This document shows positions 8,119-17,408 of a DNA stretch of 64,000 bases, piece after piece. Source of the stretch: Theionarchaea archaeon (GTDB taxonomy: Archaea > Methanobacteriota_B > Thermococci > Methanofastidiosales > SZ-28-30); assembly GCA_018992685.1 (NCBI GenBank), contig JACVGT010000008.1, positions 67,257 through 131,256 on the forward strand, given 5' to 3'. Each line of letters begins with the position of its first letter. Within the stretch, counting starts at the first letter, position 1. Under the pieces are notes generated by a model, which made no database searches, was not told where the DNA came from, and saw only the letters and a list, made by a program, of their open reading frames with translations. Both the position numbers and the translations under genes were made by a program.

Positions 8119-9217
8119 ACCGGTCCCACCAGTACTTCACTACATTGAAGTTCTTTTCCCTGGCAATGCAGGCGATTCCCCCATCACCAAAGCTCTTCAC
8201 AACATCCCCGATATAATATCGGGGAAATAAACTGGAAGATACGATAAGCCTTCCCCTTTCCCCTTTTTTCATTTCGTATAACATTTTTATTCTTTTTCCT
8301 GTTTGGACTTCAAAAAAGTAATAATCATAATTGGGAAAGCAGTACGGCCTCTCATCCAGCTGCTGGGCATAGAACCCTTCTGTTGCCCCATAGATATCGC
8401 GGAGAGCCTTATATCTGTACATTCCGCGCAGGGCAGGGTTATACCTGGCGTGTACGTTAGGGAGGCTGCTGGATATTAAGAGGAGGTCCTTCCACTTGTC
8501 TTTGGGGTATACTCCGAACTTCTTCTTGGTCACCTTCCCGAAGAGTAACATCAGTTGGGCAATCCCTATCATGGCAGTGACGTTAAGTGATTCTGCCTTT
8601 TCACAGATGTAGTTAAGTCGCTCCCTGCTCTCTGCTTCAACCCGTTGAGTCCCGAACTGGTTGATCTCTTCCACCGGGTACACCAGGTTCAGCCCCATCT
8701 TCTGAGATATATGTTTGGAGTATACACCTGAGGAGTATCCATAGACCTGTTCAGTATCCCCAAATGACTCCGTGCCTGCAACTGACGGATAGATGAACAA
8801 CAGGATGTGGCCCTCAAATAATGAGATATCTCCTGTCTTGTACACATAATTCATGAGACACCGGGGGCCCAGGACAAACCGCTCCTCAATTTCTGTCTCT
8901 GTATAGGGAATGATCTTGGAGGGTCCTGTGGTGCCCCTGGTGATGCCCCAATCGATGGGTTTATCTGTGAGTAAAGCCTGCCAGGAGCCCTTTTTCACCT
9001 TCTGGAGCCAGGGAGCAAACTGAGAGAACGTGGCCACAGGGAACGTCTTCTGGTATTCCTCTATGGTGTTGATATCCTGTGCCCCAAATGTCTTCCCATA
9101 TTCTGTTTTCCGGTACTTCCCGATAAGAGTTTGGAACACCCTGTCCTGGGCTTCCTCTGGATGTTCAAGTGCTGAATACCACGGGCTCACAAAGAACTCC
9201 AGGAAGTTGCTGCTCAT
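8099..9217 (-). CDS. GH3-like acyl-adenylating enzyme
   Basis: A 372-residue member of the GH3 (auxin-responsive promoter) fold, ANL-type adenylating enzymes that couple a carboxylate to an amino acid or other acceptor using ATP. The ATP-binding motif is TRGTTGPSKIIPYT and the adenine-site motif is YGATEGFYA. It is shorter than plant GH3 proteins (about 600 residues) and lacks much of the C-terminal cap. A TTATTTAT box 20-30 bases before ATG 9217 suggests a leaderless monocistronic gene. The substrate is unknown. Confidence 0.8.
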   Translation of the reverse strand: MSSNFLEFFVSPWYSALEHPEEAQDRVFQTLIGKYRKTEYGKTFGAQDINTIEEYQKTFPVATFSQFAPWLQKVKKGSWQALLTDKPIDWGITRGTTGPSKIIPYTETEIEERFVLGPRCLMNYVYKTGDISLFEGHILLFIYPSVAGTESFGDTEQVYGYSSGVYSKHISQKMGLNLVYPVEEINQFGTQRVEAESRERLNYICEKAESLNVTAMIGIAQLMLLFGKVTKKKFGVYPKDKWKDLLLISSSLPNVHARYNPALRGMYRYKALRDIYGATEGFYAQQLDERPYCFPNYDYYFFEVQTGKRIKMLYEMKKGERGRLIVSSSLFPRYYIGDVVKSFGDGGIACIAREKNFNVVKYWWDRFMGFSL

Positions 9218-9279
9218 GACATGGTCAGCCCACCAGCATAAATAAGGTTATGGGGCTGAAGGGCCACCAGCCCGTCATC

Positions 9280-11799
9280 CTACTTGATTTTCCTGATGAG
9301 AGAGCTTCCATCTGGCAGTTCCTCAGCCAGAAATGCCTCTGGCAGAGCTTCTTTAATCTCATCAAGGTGGGTGATTACCACAATCTGGGCAAAGTGGTTT
9401 CGAAGCTCAGCAATGGCCGCAAGCAGCATCCTTCGTCTCTCAACATCAAAGCTGCCAAAACATTCATCCAGGAATAAGCTCTGGATGCGGGCAAAACTCC
9501 TCAGGGAGGATAAGGACACCAGAACCTGTGAAATGCCAATTCGCAAGCACAAGTTAATCAAATCCTTTTCCCCACCGGAAAACCGAGATATGGGGTAGTA
9601 CTCCCCATCATAGTACACGGTAACTGAGTAGTCCTTCCCCAGGTCAATATAGGGGTATTTCCCCTCAGTAATCTCTCTCAGCAGAGAGGAAGCTTCGTTC
9701 CTGATTCTTGGCCTCAGCCGGGACTGTATCTGCACCGGTATCTGTCTGAATGACTCCTGCAATACGCCGTAGGTCACAATCATTGACTCAAGGTCTTTCT
9801 GGTTTTTCTTCAGATCCTTCACTTCCTCTTTCACGCGGTGCAGTCTCTGTATCTCTTTTTCCCTTTCCTGGTATACAGTCTTCTTTTCTGTATACTGTCT
9901 GGATACGTCCAGCTCTTTCTCCACAAAGCGATCCTTCCTGTCCTTTGCTGCCTTGAACTTATCTGGAATGGCCACCATCCTTTCAATGCTGGTCTTTATC
10001 TCTTTTGCCTCACGCATCTTTCTATCCAGGAGAGCCTCTGCTTCTGCCATGATCCGTGATATGTCATCTTTTCTGGAAATTCGTTCTGTCAGTTTGATGA
10101 TCTCCCGCTCCACTGCAGACATGTCTTCCACGTTCTTCTTAGTTGTCTCATAGGTGACAGGGTCAAAGTGAAGGCGGTCTATCTCCTCTCTCAGGTTCTG
10201 GATCTGGATCTTTCCTTTTTCCAGATCGAACAACTTCTTCCTGGTTTCTTCAGTTTCCTCCTGGACGTCCTTTTTCCTTCTCTTGATCGTCTCAAGGTTG
10301 ACTTCAGCCTTCATGTACTGCTGCTCATCTTTTCTCAATGCTGCAAGGTTATCTTCCTTCTTCTTCAACTCCTGTATCCTGGACTCCAGTTCCCTTCTCA
10401 TTTCAAGAAGGTGTCTCTCCCGTGTGAGACACTTCTCCAGAATCTTTTCATGAGCCAGAATCTCAGAACGGCAGCGGGTGATCAGCTGCTCCATATGGGC
10501 CTTTTCCAGGGGTCTCTTGCACTTGGGGCAGGGTGCGCCCACTCCCAGTGATTCCACATCTTCAAGTTCAAGGGTAAGATCAGCAATCTTTGCCTGGTAT
10601 GTTTTTTTCTCTGCTAGGAGCTCAGCCTCCTTGTCCTTCATCTTGTCCAGTTTGCCTGCTTCCTCTTCTCTTTTCTGGGGGATATCACTCAACGCACTCA
10701 TTTTCTCCCTTAGAGACTCAAGTGCTACCCTTATACCTTTCAATTCTTCTTCCTGGGCTTCCAGGTTCAGAATCTCAGCGGTGCAGCCAGCCAGTCGATC
10801 TTCAAGGTGCTTCTGGGTTACTGTGATTTCAGTCTCCAGGTTCTCCTTCTCCTTCACTTTCCTATCATAGCCTGATTTGAGACGATCCAACCTTGAAAAG
10901 GACTCCTTCACCTTCAAGAACTCGTCATACTGCGGCTGCAATTCCTTTTTCCTCACATCTGCTTTTTCAATCTCTCCAAGGTCTTTCTTCCTTTCCTCGA
11001 GAGTCTGTCTGGCATTGGCACTATCTGTTTCCAGGATTTTCAGTCGGTACTGCTGTTCCTGGTAGTGTTGATACTCTTTCTCCAGCGATGAGTATTCCTG
11101 CTTCGCAGATTCAGACTCCTGTCGTGTCCCATCGTACTCCTGTTTCAGGTGCTCCACTGTCTTCTTCAGCTGTGCTAGGGCCTCCTCCAGTCCCGGCAGT
11201 TCACCCATGTCTTTTTCTTTCTCTTTCACAACCCGTGTAATAGCCTGCAGTTCATTCTCCTTCTCCTTTTTCCTGTTCTTGGCTACGTCTTCAAATTTCT
11301 CATAAACTTTCAGGTTGAATAACCGATTAATCAACTTCTTGCGTTCAGAAGCAATTTTCGAGGTGATCAAATCCAGTTCTTTCTGCCTGATGAATGAGGA
11401 GGAGACAAACCCCTTCACATTCAGCCCGATATCCTGCTCAACCCGGGCCACCACTTCCGTGGACTTTCTCGCCTGCAATTTCCCATCAATCCACAGTCGG
11501 GACTTGATCCCACGCTTTGCATTGAGGTACCGGGTTACCTTGTACACATGAGAACCCAGCAAAAACTCCACTTCCACTCCCATTTCTTCCTCTCCATCCC
11601 TGATGAGATCCTTCTGCTTGACGCCTTCCTTCCCTTCCATGCTCTGCGCCACTCCGTACAGCCCCCAGGTCACGGCCTCAAGGAGAGAGGATTTGCCTGC
11701 CCCGTTATTCCCAAATATGCCAATTAAAGAATTGTCTAGATCTATTTTGGCCTTCTTGTACTTCTTGAAGTTTACCAGGTGTACAGACTTCAAAATCAT
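9280..11799 (-). CDS. rad50: DNA double-strand break repair ATPase Rad50
   Basis: An 839-residue SMC-like ATPase that works with Mre11 in DNA end processing. Walker A is GNNGAGKS (residues 30-37). Two long coiled coils flank a zinc hook CPKC at Cys424/Cys427, which joins two Rad50 molecules. The C-terminal lobe has the signature FSGGEKDLINLCLRIG and Walker B FLDECFGSFD. ATG 11799 overlaps the mre11 stop by 4 bases (ATGA). HerA and NurA, often clustered with these genes in archaea, are not nearby. Confidence 0.97.
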   Translation of the reverse strand: MILKSVHLVNFKKYKKAKIDLDNSLIGIFGNNGAGKSSLLEAVTWGLYGVAQSMEGKEGVKQKDLIRDGEEEMGVEVEFLLGSHVYKVTRYLNAKRGIKSRLWIDGKLQARKSTEVVARVEQDIGLNVKGFVSSSFIRQKELDLITSKIASERKKLINRLFNLKVYEKFEDVAKNRKKEKENELQAITRVVKEKEKDMGELPGLEEALAQLKKTVEHLKQEYDGTRQESESAKQEYSSLEKEYQHYQEQQYRLKILETDSANARQTLEERKKDLGEIEKADVRKKELQPQYDEFLKVKESFSRLDRLKSGYDRKVKEKENLETEITVTQKHLEDRLAGCTAEILNLEAQEEELKGIRVALESLREKMSALSDIPQKREEEAGKLDKMKDKEAELLAEKKTYQAKIADLTLELEDVESLGVGAPCPKCKRPLEKAHMEQLITRCRSEILAHEKILEKCLTRERHLLEMRRELESRIQELKKKEDNLAALRKDEQQYMKAEVNLETIKRRKKDVQEETEETRKKLFDLEKGKIQIQNLREEIDRLHFDPVTYETTKKNVEDMSAVEREIIKLTERISRKDDISRIMAEAEALLDRKMREAKEIKTSIERMVAIPDKFKAAKDRKDRFVEKELDVSRQYTEKKTVYQEREKEIQRLHRVKEEVKDLKKNQKDLESMIVTYGVLQESFRQIPVQIQSRLRPRIRNEASSLLREITEGKYPYIDLGKDYSVTVYYDGEYYPISRFSGGEKDLINLCLRIGISQVLVSLSSLRSFARIQSLFLDECFGSFDVERRRMLLAAIAELRNHFAQIVVITHLDEIKEALPEAFLAEELPDGSSLIRKIK

Positions 11800-12854
11800 C
11801 CCAAAATCTCCTTAATAATGGTAAGTCCTTCTGACAGGGCTTCTTCCTTTTGTGCTGCCTCCAGATACCGTTTCAACTCTTCCTGGGGTGTATACATTAC
11901 GTCTTCATCTTTGATCTCTTCAACCTCTTCAGCTAGGGTGGAGTCCTTCAGGGAAAAATGCAATGCGTCCTGTGCCTTTTCTCTGATAAGAGTAAAATTG
12001 GTGTCCTTCCTGGTCACAGGATCAAGTTCTCCTTTTAGTATCAATCGAACGATTTTGTCCTGAATGTTCGTCAGCAACGACTGAGATTCTTCTGTAATTT
12101 CAAATCCCGTTTTCCCTGTGCAGGTGTACTCAAAGTCTATCATATCTCTGCTGGGGATGGCAACAAAATCATAGTCATCATCATATACTACAAATCCCTT
12201 TTTCTCATCTTTTTCATTAAAATCGTATCGCTCAAGAGAACCTGAATACACCATGTTGGAGAGGGCCTGATGTCTGTGGACGTGCCCGAGAGCACAGTAT
12301 GCATAGGGGGGCACCAACCCTGCCTTGACTGTATCATCCACGTACTCCATGAATCGCTCAGAACCCCAGACTGCCCCCTCTACTACTGCATGAAGCATCA
12401 GCACGTTTATTCGCCCCTCCCGGGGAGGTGGAATGTACTGGACTGGATCTCGGGTAAAGGGGACACCCGCTATGGTGTAGGGCCCCACATCCTTCTGGAA
12501 GGGTTCCAGCCTGATATGGATGAAAGGAATATCCAGATACAGAGAGAGCGGGTTCCTGACGCCCTTTGAACGAGGTGTCTCATGGTTTCCTGGAATCAAG
12601 AAGGTGGTAATCGTGTGAGCTGACAGCCGCTTCAGCTGATCCTGAGCAAACTTGCGAATGAAATTGGTGGGATTTACCCTGTCAAAAAGATCGCCAGAAA
12701 ACACAAAGGCGTCGGGTCGAATTTCCAGAACGTGTGTGACCACCTGCTCGAAGGCACTGCAAAAGTCCATCATCCTCACATTGAGGCCCGTTTCTGTGTC
12801 AATCCTCTGGTACCTGGTGACTCCCAGATGAGCGTCAGCAGCATGCACAATCAT
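11796..12854 (-). CDS. mre11: DNA repair nuclease Mre11
   Basis: A 352-residue metallophosphoesterase, the nuclease partner of Rad50. Two-metal-site residues are seen in DAHLG (Asp7, His9), SGDLFD (Asp55), GNHE (Asn90, His91), a mid-protein histidine in LMLHAV and GHVH near residue 195. The C-terminus is acidic and probably binds Rad50. A TATA box (CCTTTATAAC) about 30 bases before ATG 12854 suggests a leaderless mre11-rad50 mRNA. Confidence 0.95.
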   Translation of the reverse strand: MIVHAADAHLGVTRYQRIDTETGLNVRMMDFCSAFEQVVTHVLEIRPDAFVFSGDLFDRVNPTNFIRKFAQDQLKRLSAHTITTFLIPGNHETPRSKGVRNPLSLYLDIPFIHIRLEPFQKDVGPYTIAGVPFTRDPVQYIPPPREGRINVLMLHAVVEGAVWGSERFMEYVDDTVKAGLVPPYAYCALGHVHRHQALSNMVYSGSLERYDFNEKDEKKGFVVYDDDYDFVAIPSRDMIDFEYTCTGKTGFEITEESQSLLTNIQDKIVRLILKGELDPVTRKDTNFTLIREKAQDALHFSLKDSTLAEEVEEIKDEDVMYTPQEELKRYLEAAQKEEALSEGLTIIKEILG

Positions 12855-12970
12855 GAATTGGTTGTTCTTTGAAACGTTATAAAGGTTCCGACAAATGCAT
12901 GATTCCCTTCAAAGTGGGATACCTAACCCGAGAAGGAGCGCATGATCGGTTTGGATATATGATCTCTCAT

Positions 12971-13023
12971 TTCTGAATTATCCACCGTAAATCGAATGCC
13001 CATTGAGTTGAACTTCGGTGGAT
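12971..13023. repeat. Dispersed 27-bp repeat, copy 1, with inverted ATCCACCG arms
   Basis: Bases 12971-12997 are identical, in reverse orientation, to 42639-42665. Within it, ATCCACCG (12980-12987) is mirrored by CGGTGGAT (13016-13023) after 28 bases. It sits in the gap between mre11 and the 3' end of topA. Function unknown: binding site, remnant of a small mobile element, or RNA hairpin. Confidence 0.75.
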
Positions 13024-13080
13024 GTACAGCACGTCGTGGCAGAAAATGCAGGGGTTTCCAGCAGCAGAGTATCCTCAGCG

Positions 13081-15297
13081 TCAGGTAGTATGCTTTGGAT
13101 CAATACACTGCTTTTCCTTCTTCTTTCCCAGAATAATCAAGGGAGCACCACACTCACACTTCTCGTTCAGAAAGGTGACATTCCCTCTCTGGGGCAGAGG
13201 ATATGATCGTGTGCACGCAGGATATCCTGAACATCCCACAAACCGCTTTCCTGTCTTCTTGGAGTAGATCAGTTTCAAGTCCTTGCCACATGCTGGACAG
13301 ATACCCACAATTTCCTGATTATTTGCATGACTTTCACAACTCGGGTTGAGACAGTACGTTCTCCCGCTGATTTTCACCAAGGGCGCCCCACACTCACACA
13401 CTTCCTCAGTTGGAGCTACCTTCCCCTTCTGAGGCAGGGGATACGAATGAGTGCAGTTGGGGTATCCCGAACACCCCACAAACCGCTTCCTGGTCTTCTT
13501 TGAGCGGATAATCCTCAGTTTCTCTCCACACAGAGGGCACGTCCCCACGACATTCTCTCGATCCAGGGTCTCCTTCAATCCCTCATAGATAATCTTTCCA
13601 ATTTCTGCTTCTTTTTCTTTGAATTTTTCAAAGATTCCCGTCAACTCCTTCTGCGCCTCTGTGATGACAGCGTCTTTCTCCTTCTTTCCCTCATAGATTT
13701 CATCCATCTCTTTTTCAAAGTGCCTGGTCAGCCGTACCGAGACGATCTGGGGACAATCCTTGGTCAGAGCCTCCACCGTCTTCTCCCCGAGAGGTGTAAC
13801 TTCTATCTGCTTCTCCGTGATGTACCCCCGTTCATACAGGATATCAATGATCTGAGCTCGGGTAGCCTTGGTGCCTATCCCCAGCTTCTCCATCATTTTC
13901 ACTGCTGAAGCAGGGTTGTATCTGGGGGGAGGTTTTGTCTCCTTGCTCAATACCTGGGGTGTCACCTCAACCTCTTCACCCTTCTCCAGGTGAGGAAGCG
14001 GTTCTTCCACAATCTTGGCATAGTCTCTGTAGTACCGCAGCCACCCATCCTTCACCGTGATATTTCCCTGAGTAAGGAACGGGTGCTCCCCTACCGTAAT
14101 CTCCACTTTTGTTGACTGGTAGACAGAAGGGTCAGCAAACCCTGCAAAGAATCGCTTCACAATCAGATCGTACACCTTGTGCATGGGAGCAGTCAGTTTC
14201 TTGGGCTGGTCTCCCGTGGGGTGAATGGCAGGATGTGCAGGGTCATCCTTCCGTCCCTGCGCTGAAACCAATGCAGTCTGCATGATCTCTGAGGCGAAGG
14301 TGGCATACTGAGGACTCCCCGACAATCCTTTCAATATCCGCTTGAAATCCAGTTTGGCAGGGAGCTTCTGAGATGCTGTCCGGGGGTAAGAGATTGCTCC
14401 CATTTCATAGAGCCCCTGGGCCAGCTTCTGAGTGGTCTGGGGTGTATATCTGAAATTCTTCCAGCATTCAGACTGCAGCAATCCTAAATCCATGGGAATG
14501 GGTGGATTCCTGGTTTTCTTCTTCTGATCCAGATCAGTGACAACTCCCGTGGCGCCTAAACACTCCTGGTAGATTCTCTGAGCCTCTTCCTCTGTCGTGA
14601 GCCTCTGGGGGTACTTTGCCTGTACCGGTATCCCGTCCTTCTGGAATTCGATGATCACTTCCCAGTAGGGTTCCGAGATAAAACCAGCAATTTCCCGCTC
14701 CCTTTTTTCCAGGAACACCAGGGTTGGAGTCTGCACTCTCCCTGCTGACAACAGCTTGAACTGTCCCACTGCAGTCTTTAGAGAACTGGACAGAGCCTTG
14801 GATACATTCATGCCCCATATCCAGTCCAGTTCGTGGCGGGCCAGTCCAGCGTCTATCATGGCAAATCCAGGGGGCTCAAGGCTGTCAAATGCACTGGCCA
14901 GCTCAGTGGTGGTGAGCGTGGAATACCGCATTCTCCTGGACTGAGAAATATCTGCCTTACAGGCAAATCGAAGAGCATTATACCCGATAACAGATCCTTC
15001 CACATCATAATCACACGCATTAACAAATTCATCTGCGTCCTTTGCCAGAAACTGAAGGTTCTTCACATAGCTCTTGGCATAGGCCACGTCAGTGGGGACC
15101 CATTCAACATCGAAAACTGGATAGTCTCTAAAAGGAACGGCACTTTTCAAATGGTACAAATGGCCAACTGCAGGTGCTACCACAATATCTCCCACCACGT
15201 AGTACGGAGCATTGTTCTTCTTCTTTTTCTCTGGTTTTCCCAGGGCGCTGGCAATTTTCAAGGCAACCTTGGGTTTCTCTGCCACTATCAGGATCAT
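13081..15297 (-). CDS. topA: DNA topoisomerase I (type IA)
   Basis: A 738-residue type IA topoisomerase that relaxes negative supercoils. A TOPRIM domain opens the protein (ILIVAEKPKVALKIASALG; the acidic DYDVEG motif is visible). The catalytic tyrosine lies in GAISYPRTAS. Four cysteine clusters follow at the C-terminus: two full CPxCG...GCSGYPxC zinc ribbons alternating with two CECGAPL modules. ATG 15297 is chosen because TATA TTTATAAG at 15321-15328 fits a leaderless start. It is not reverse gyrase: no helicase domain is present. Confidence 0.95.
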   Translation of the reverse strand: MILIVAEKPKVALKIASALGKPEKKKKNNAPYYVVGDIVVAPAVGHLYHLKSAVPFRDYPVFDVEWVPTDVAYAKSYVKNLQFLAKDADEFVNACDYDVEGSVIGYNALRFACKADISQSRRMRYSTLTTTELASAFDSLEPPGFAMIDAGLARHELDWIWGMNVSKALSSSLKTAVGQFKLLSAGRVQTPTLVFLEKREREIAGFISEPYWEVIIEFQKDGIPVQAKYPQRLTTEEEAQRIYQECLGATGVVTDLDQKKKTRNPPIPMDLGLLQSECWKNFRYTPQTTQKLAQGLYEMGAISYPRTASQKLPAKLDFKRILKGLSGSPQYATFASEIMQTALVSAQGRKDDPAHPAIHPTGDQPKKLTAPMHKVYDLIVKRFFAGFADPSVYQSTKVEITVGEHPFLTQGNITVKDGWLRYYRDYAKIVEEPLPHLEKGEEVEVTPQVLSKETKPPPRYNPASAVKMMEKLGIGTKATRAQIIDILYERGYITEKQIEVTPLGEKTVEALTKDCPQIVSVRLTRHFEKEMDEIYEGKKEKDAVITEAQKELTGIFEKFKEKEAEIGKIIYEGLKETLDRENVVGTCPLCGEKLRIIRSKKTRKRFVGCSGYPNCTHSYPLPQKGKVAPTEEVCECGAPLVKISGRTYCLNPSCESHANNQEIVGICPACGKDLKLIYSKKTGKRFVGCSGYPACTRSYPLPQRGNVTFLNEKCECGAPLIILGKKKEKQCIDPKHTT

Positions 15298-15402
15298 CAC
15301 CTCCAAAGGAATAGGCCCTACTTATAAAGGTTTGGAACGGTAGGAAGAACCCTGCAGGATACGGGAAAGATAACTCTTTTAAGGAATGCTGAAAAAAAAA
15401 GA

Positions 15403-15780
15403 ATGGTGACTGCTATGGACATGATCAGAAAGGTATTCTGTGGAGAAGATGTCTCATGTGTAGAAGAATGGGCCAAGTCCAGGCACCTCTCACAGGAACT
15501 TATTTCCCACATCTATCAGACTCTCGTGGAGCCCAGGAACGCCCATCAACACATTGAAGCCCTGTACACGCTGTTTGAAAAAGAGGAAGATGAGGACACC
15601 AAGAATAAGATTCGCATGGCACTGATCCGCGTACAATTATTCTCTCAGTACCATATGTTTGAGAAATCTGAATTTCGTGATGCTGGAGATATTGCAACCT
15701 CTCTGGAGAGAATGTTATTTGGATACAATCTGCTGGAGGGGAAGAAACCCAAGAAAGAAGAAGAGTCTTCAGAGATGTAG
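15403..15780 (+). CDS. Conserved-looking small helical protein, function unknown
   Basis: A 125-residue, mostly helical acidic protein with no membrane segment and a Lys/Glu-rich tail. It is divergent from topA, with a TATA-like CTCTTTTAAGG about 25 bases before ATG 15403. A second in-frame ATG five codons in (15415) is possible. Codon use and length support a real gene. I do not recognise the family. Confidence 0.6.
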   Translation: MVTAMDMIRKVFCGEDVSCVEEWAKSRHLSQELISHIYQTLVEPRNAHQHIEALYTLFEKEEDEDTKNKIRMALIRVQLFSQYHMFEKSEFRDAGDIATSLERMLFGYNLLEGKKPKKEEESSEM

Positions 15781-15900
15781 GAGGCTGCTGGTGGATTGCA
15801 CGGGAAGGAGCTGCCCTCTGTAACCCAGTGATTAATGCTGTTTCAACCACGGAATTCCACAAACAACCTTTATAAAGGAGTGGGTCCTAGCTAACAGGCT

Positions 15901-17397
15901 ATGATTCTGCTCATGATCCTGGACGGCTGGGGAATCTCAGAAAAGGTGGAAGGCAATGCCATACGACAGGCCAGAACGCCAGCGTATTGTGCCCTTCTTT
16001 CGAGGTATCCTCACACAGAGCTGGGGGCATCAGGAGAAGATGTCGGTCTCCCGGAAGGTCAAATGGGAAATTCTGAAGTGGGTCACATGAACCTGGGAGC
16101 AGGAAGAATTGTCTACCAGGATTATACCAGGATCAACAGATCCATCAGGGACGGAAGTTTCTTCAAAAAAGAACCTCTGATAAGAGCTGTCAAGAGGACG
16201 AAGGACAGAAAGTCCACACTCCATCTGATGGGGCTCGTGTCGGATGGTGGAGTCCACAGCTCCATGGACCACCTGGTTGCTTTGTTGAAGCTGGCAGCCA
16301 GCCACAAGGTGAATACCGTGGTTCATCCCTTTCTGGATGGGAGAGATGTCCTGCCCAAGAGTGCCCTCACGTATATCCAGCAGTTGAAAGAGAACATGGA
16401 CGAACTGCATACAGGCAGTATCGGCACTGTCATGGGCAGGTACTACGCCATGGACCGCGACAACAGATGGAGGAGAACCCAGAGAGCATATGAAGCTTTG
16501 ACGGGGGTTACGGGGCTGAGGTGTGGCACTGCAGAAGACGCGATTAAGGAGTCCTATACCAAGGGAGAGACTGACGAGTTTGTACAGCCCACCATCATAG
16601 GAGAAACCATCAATGACGGAGATTCCCTTATCTTCTTCAATTTCCGTCCTGACAGGGCCCGTCAGCTGACCAGGGCATTTGTGGATGATCCTTTCCCTCA
16701 TTTTGAGAGAAAGAAACTGGACGTATTGTTCGTGTGCATGACAGAATATGAAGATGATATTTCTGCCCCTGTCGTATTTCGTCCCCTCTCCCTCAAGAAT
16801 ACCCTGGGGGAGGTATTGAGCACTCATCATTTGAGGCAGCTGCGCATTGCAGAAACGGAAAAGTATTATCACGTCACGTATTTCTTTAATGGAGGAAGAG
16901 AAGAGCCATTTGACGGAGAAGACCGTGTCTTGATTCCCTCACCAAAGGTAGCTACCTATGACATGCAGCCCGAAATGTCAGCCCACCGTGTGACAGCAAG
17001 AGTTGTCGGAGAAATTGAGTCTGGAAAATACGATGTTATTATCCTGAATTTCGCCAACCCGGATATGGTGGCCCATACGGGGGATCTTGCTGCAGGGATT
17101 GCCGCCATCGAGACGGTGGATACCTGCATGGGACAGATTGTTGACGCGTGTAAGGTGAACTCCACAGGCAACGTCGTGATAGTAACAGGCGACCACGGGA
17201 ATGCAGAGCAGATGGTTGAGGAAACCTCAATGGAACCCTTTACTGCTCACACACCAAATTCTGTTCCCTTTATCATCACACAGCAGTGTCACGTGCGTTC
17301 AGGAATTCTTGCAGATGTAGCACCCACCATTCTTGACCTTCTGGGCATTGAGAAGCCGCGAGAAATGGATGGGGAAACATTAATAAAGACGTCTTAG
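15901..17397 (+). CDS. gpmI: 2,3-bisphosphoglycerate-independent phosphoglycerate mutase
   Basis: A 498-residue enzyme interconverting 3- and 2-phosphoglycerate in glycolysis/gluconeogenesis. It is the long bacterial-type iPGM (about 500 residues), not the short archaeal ApgM. Metal ligands and nucleophile are visible: Asp8 in LDGWG, Ser58 in GQMGNSEVGHMN, NPDMVAHTG, and GDHGNAEQM. TATA CCTTTATAAAG, 24-34 bases before ATG 15901, indicates a leaderless transcript. A membrane-protein gene follows after 11 bases. Confidence 0.95.
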   Translation: MILLMILDGWGISEKVEGNAIRQARTPAYCALLSRYPHTELGASGEDVGLPEGQMGNSEVGHMNLGAGRIVYQDYTRINRSIRDGSFFKKEPLIRAVKRTKDRKSTLHLMGLVSDGGVHSSMDHLVALLKLAASHKVNTVVHPFLDGRDVLPKSALTYIQQLKENMDELHTGSIGTVMGRYYAMDRDNRWRRTQRAYEALTGVTGLRCGTAEDAIKESYTKGETDEFVQPTIIGETINDGDSLIFFNFRPDRARQLTRAFVDDPFPHFERKKLDVLFVCMTEYEDDISAPVVFRPLSLKNTLGEVLSTHHLRQLRIAETEKYYHVTYFFNGGREEPFDGEDRVLIPSPKVATYDMQPEMSAHRVTARVVGEIESGKYDVIILNFANPDMVAHTGDLAAGIAAIETVDTCMGQIVDACKVNSTGNVVIVTGDHGNAEQMVEETSMEPFTAHTPNSVPFIITQQCHVRSGILADVAPTILDLLGIEKPREMDGETLIKTS

Positions 17398-17408
17398 AAG
17401 ATGAGTGC

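Noticed and set aside
13081..15297. Reverse gyrase
   Set aside because: Only the topoisomerase IA part with C-terminal zinc modules is present; no helicase domain.
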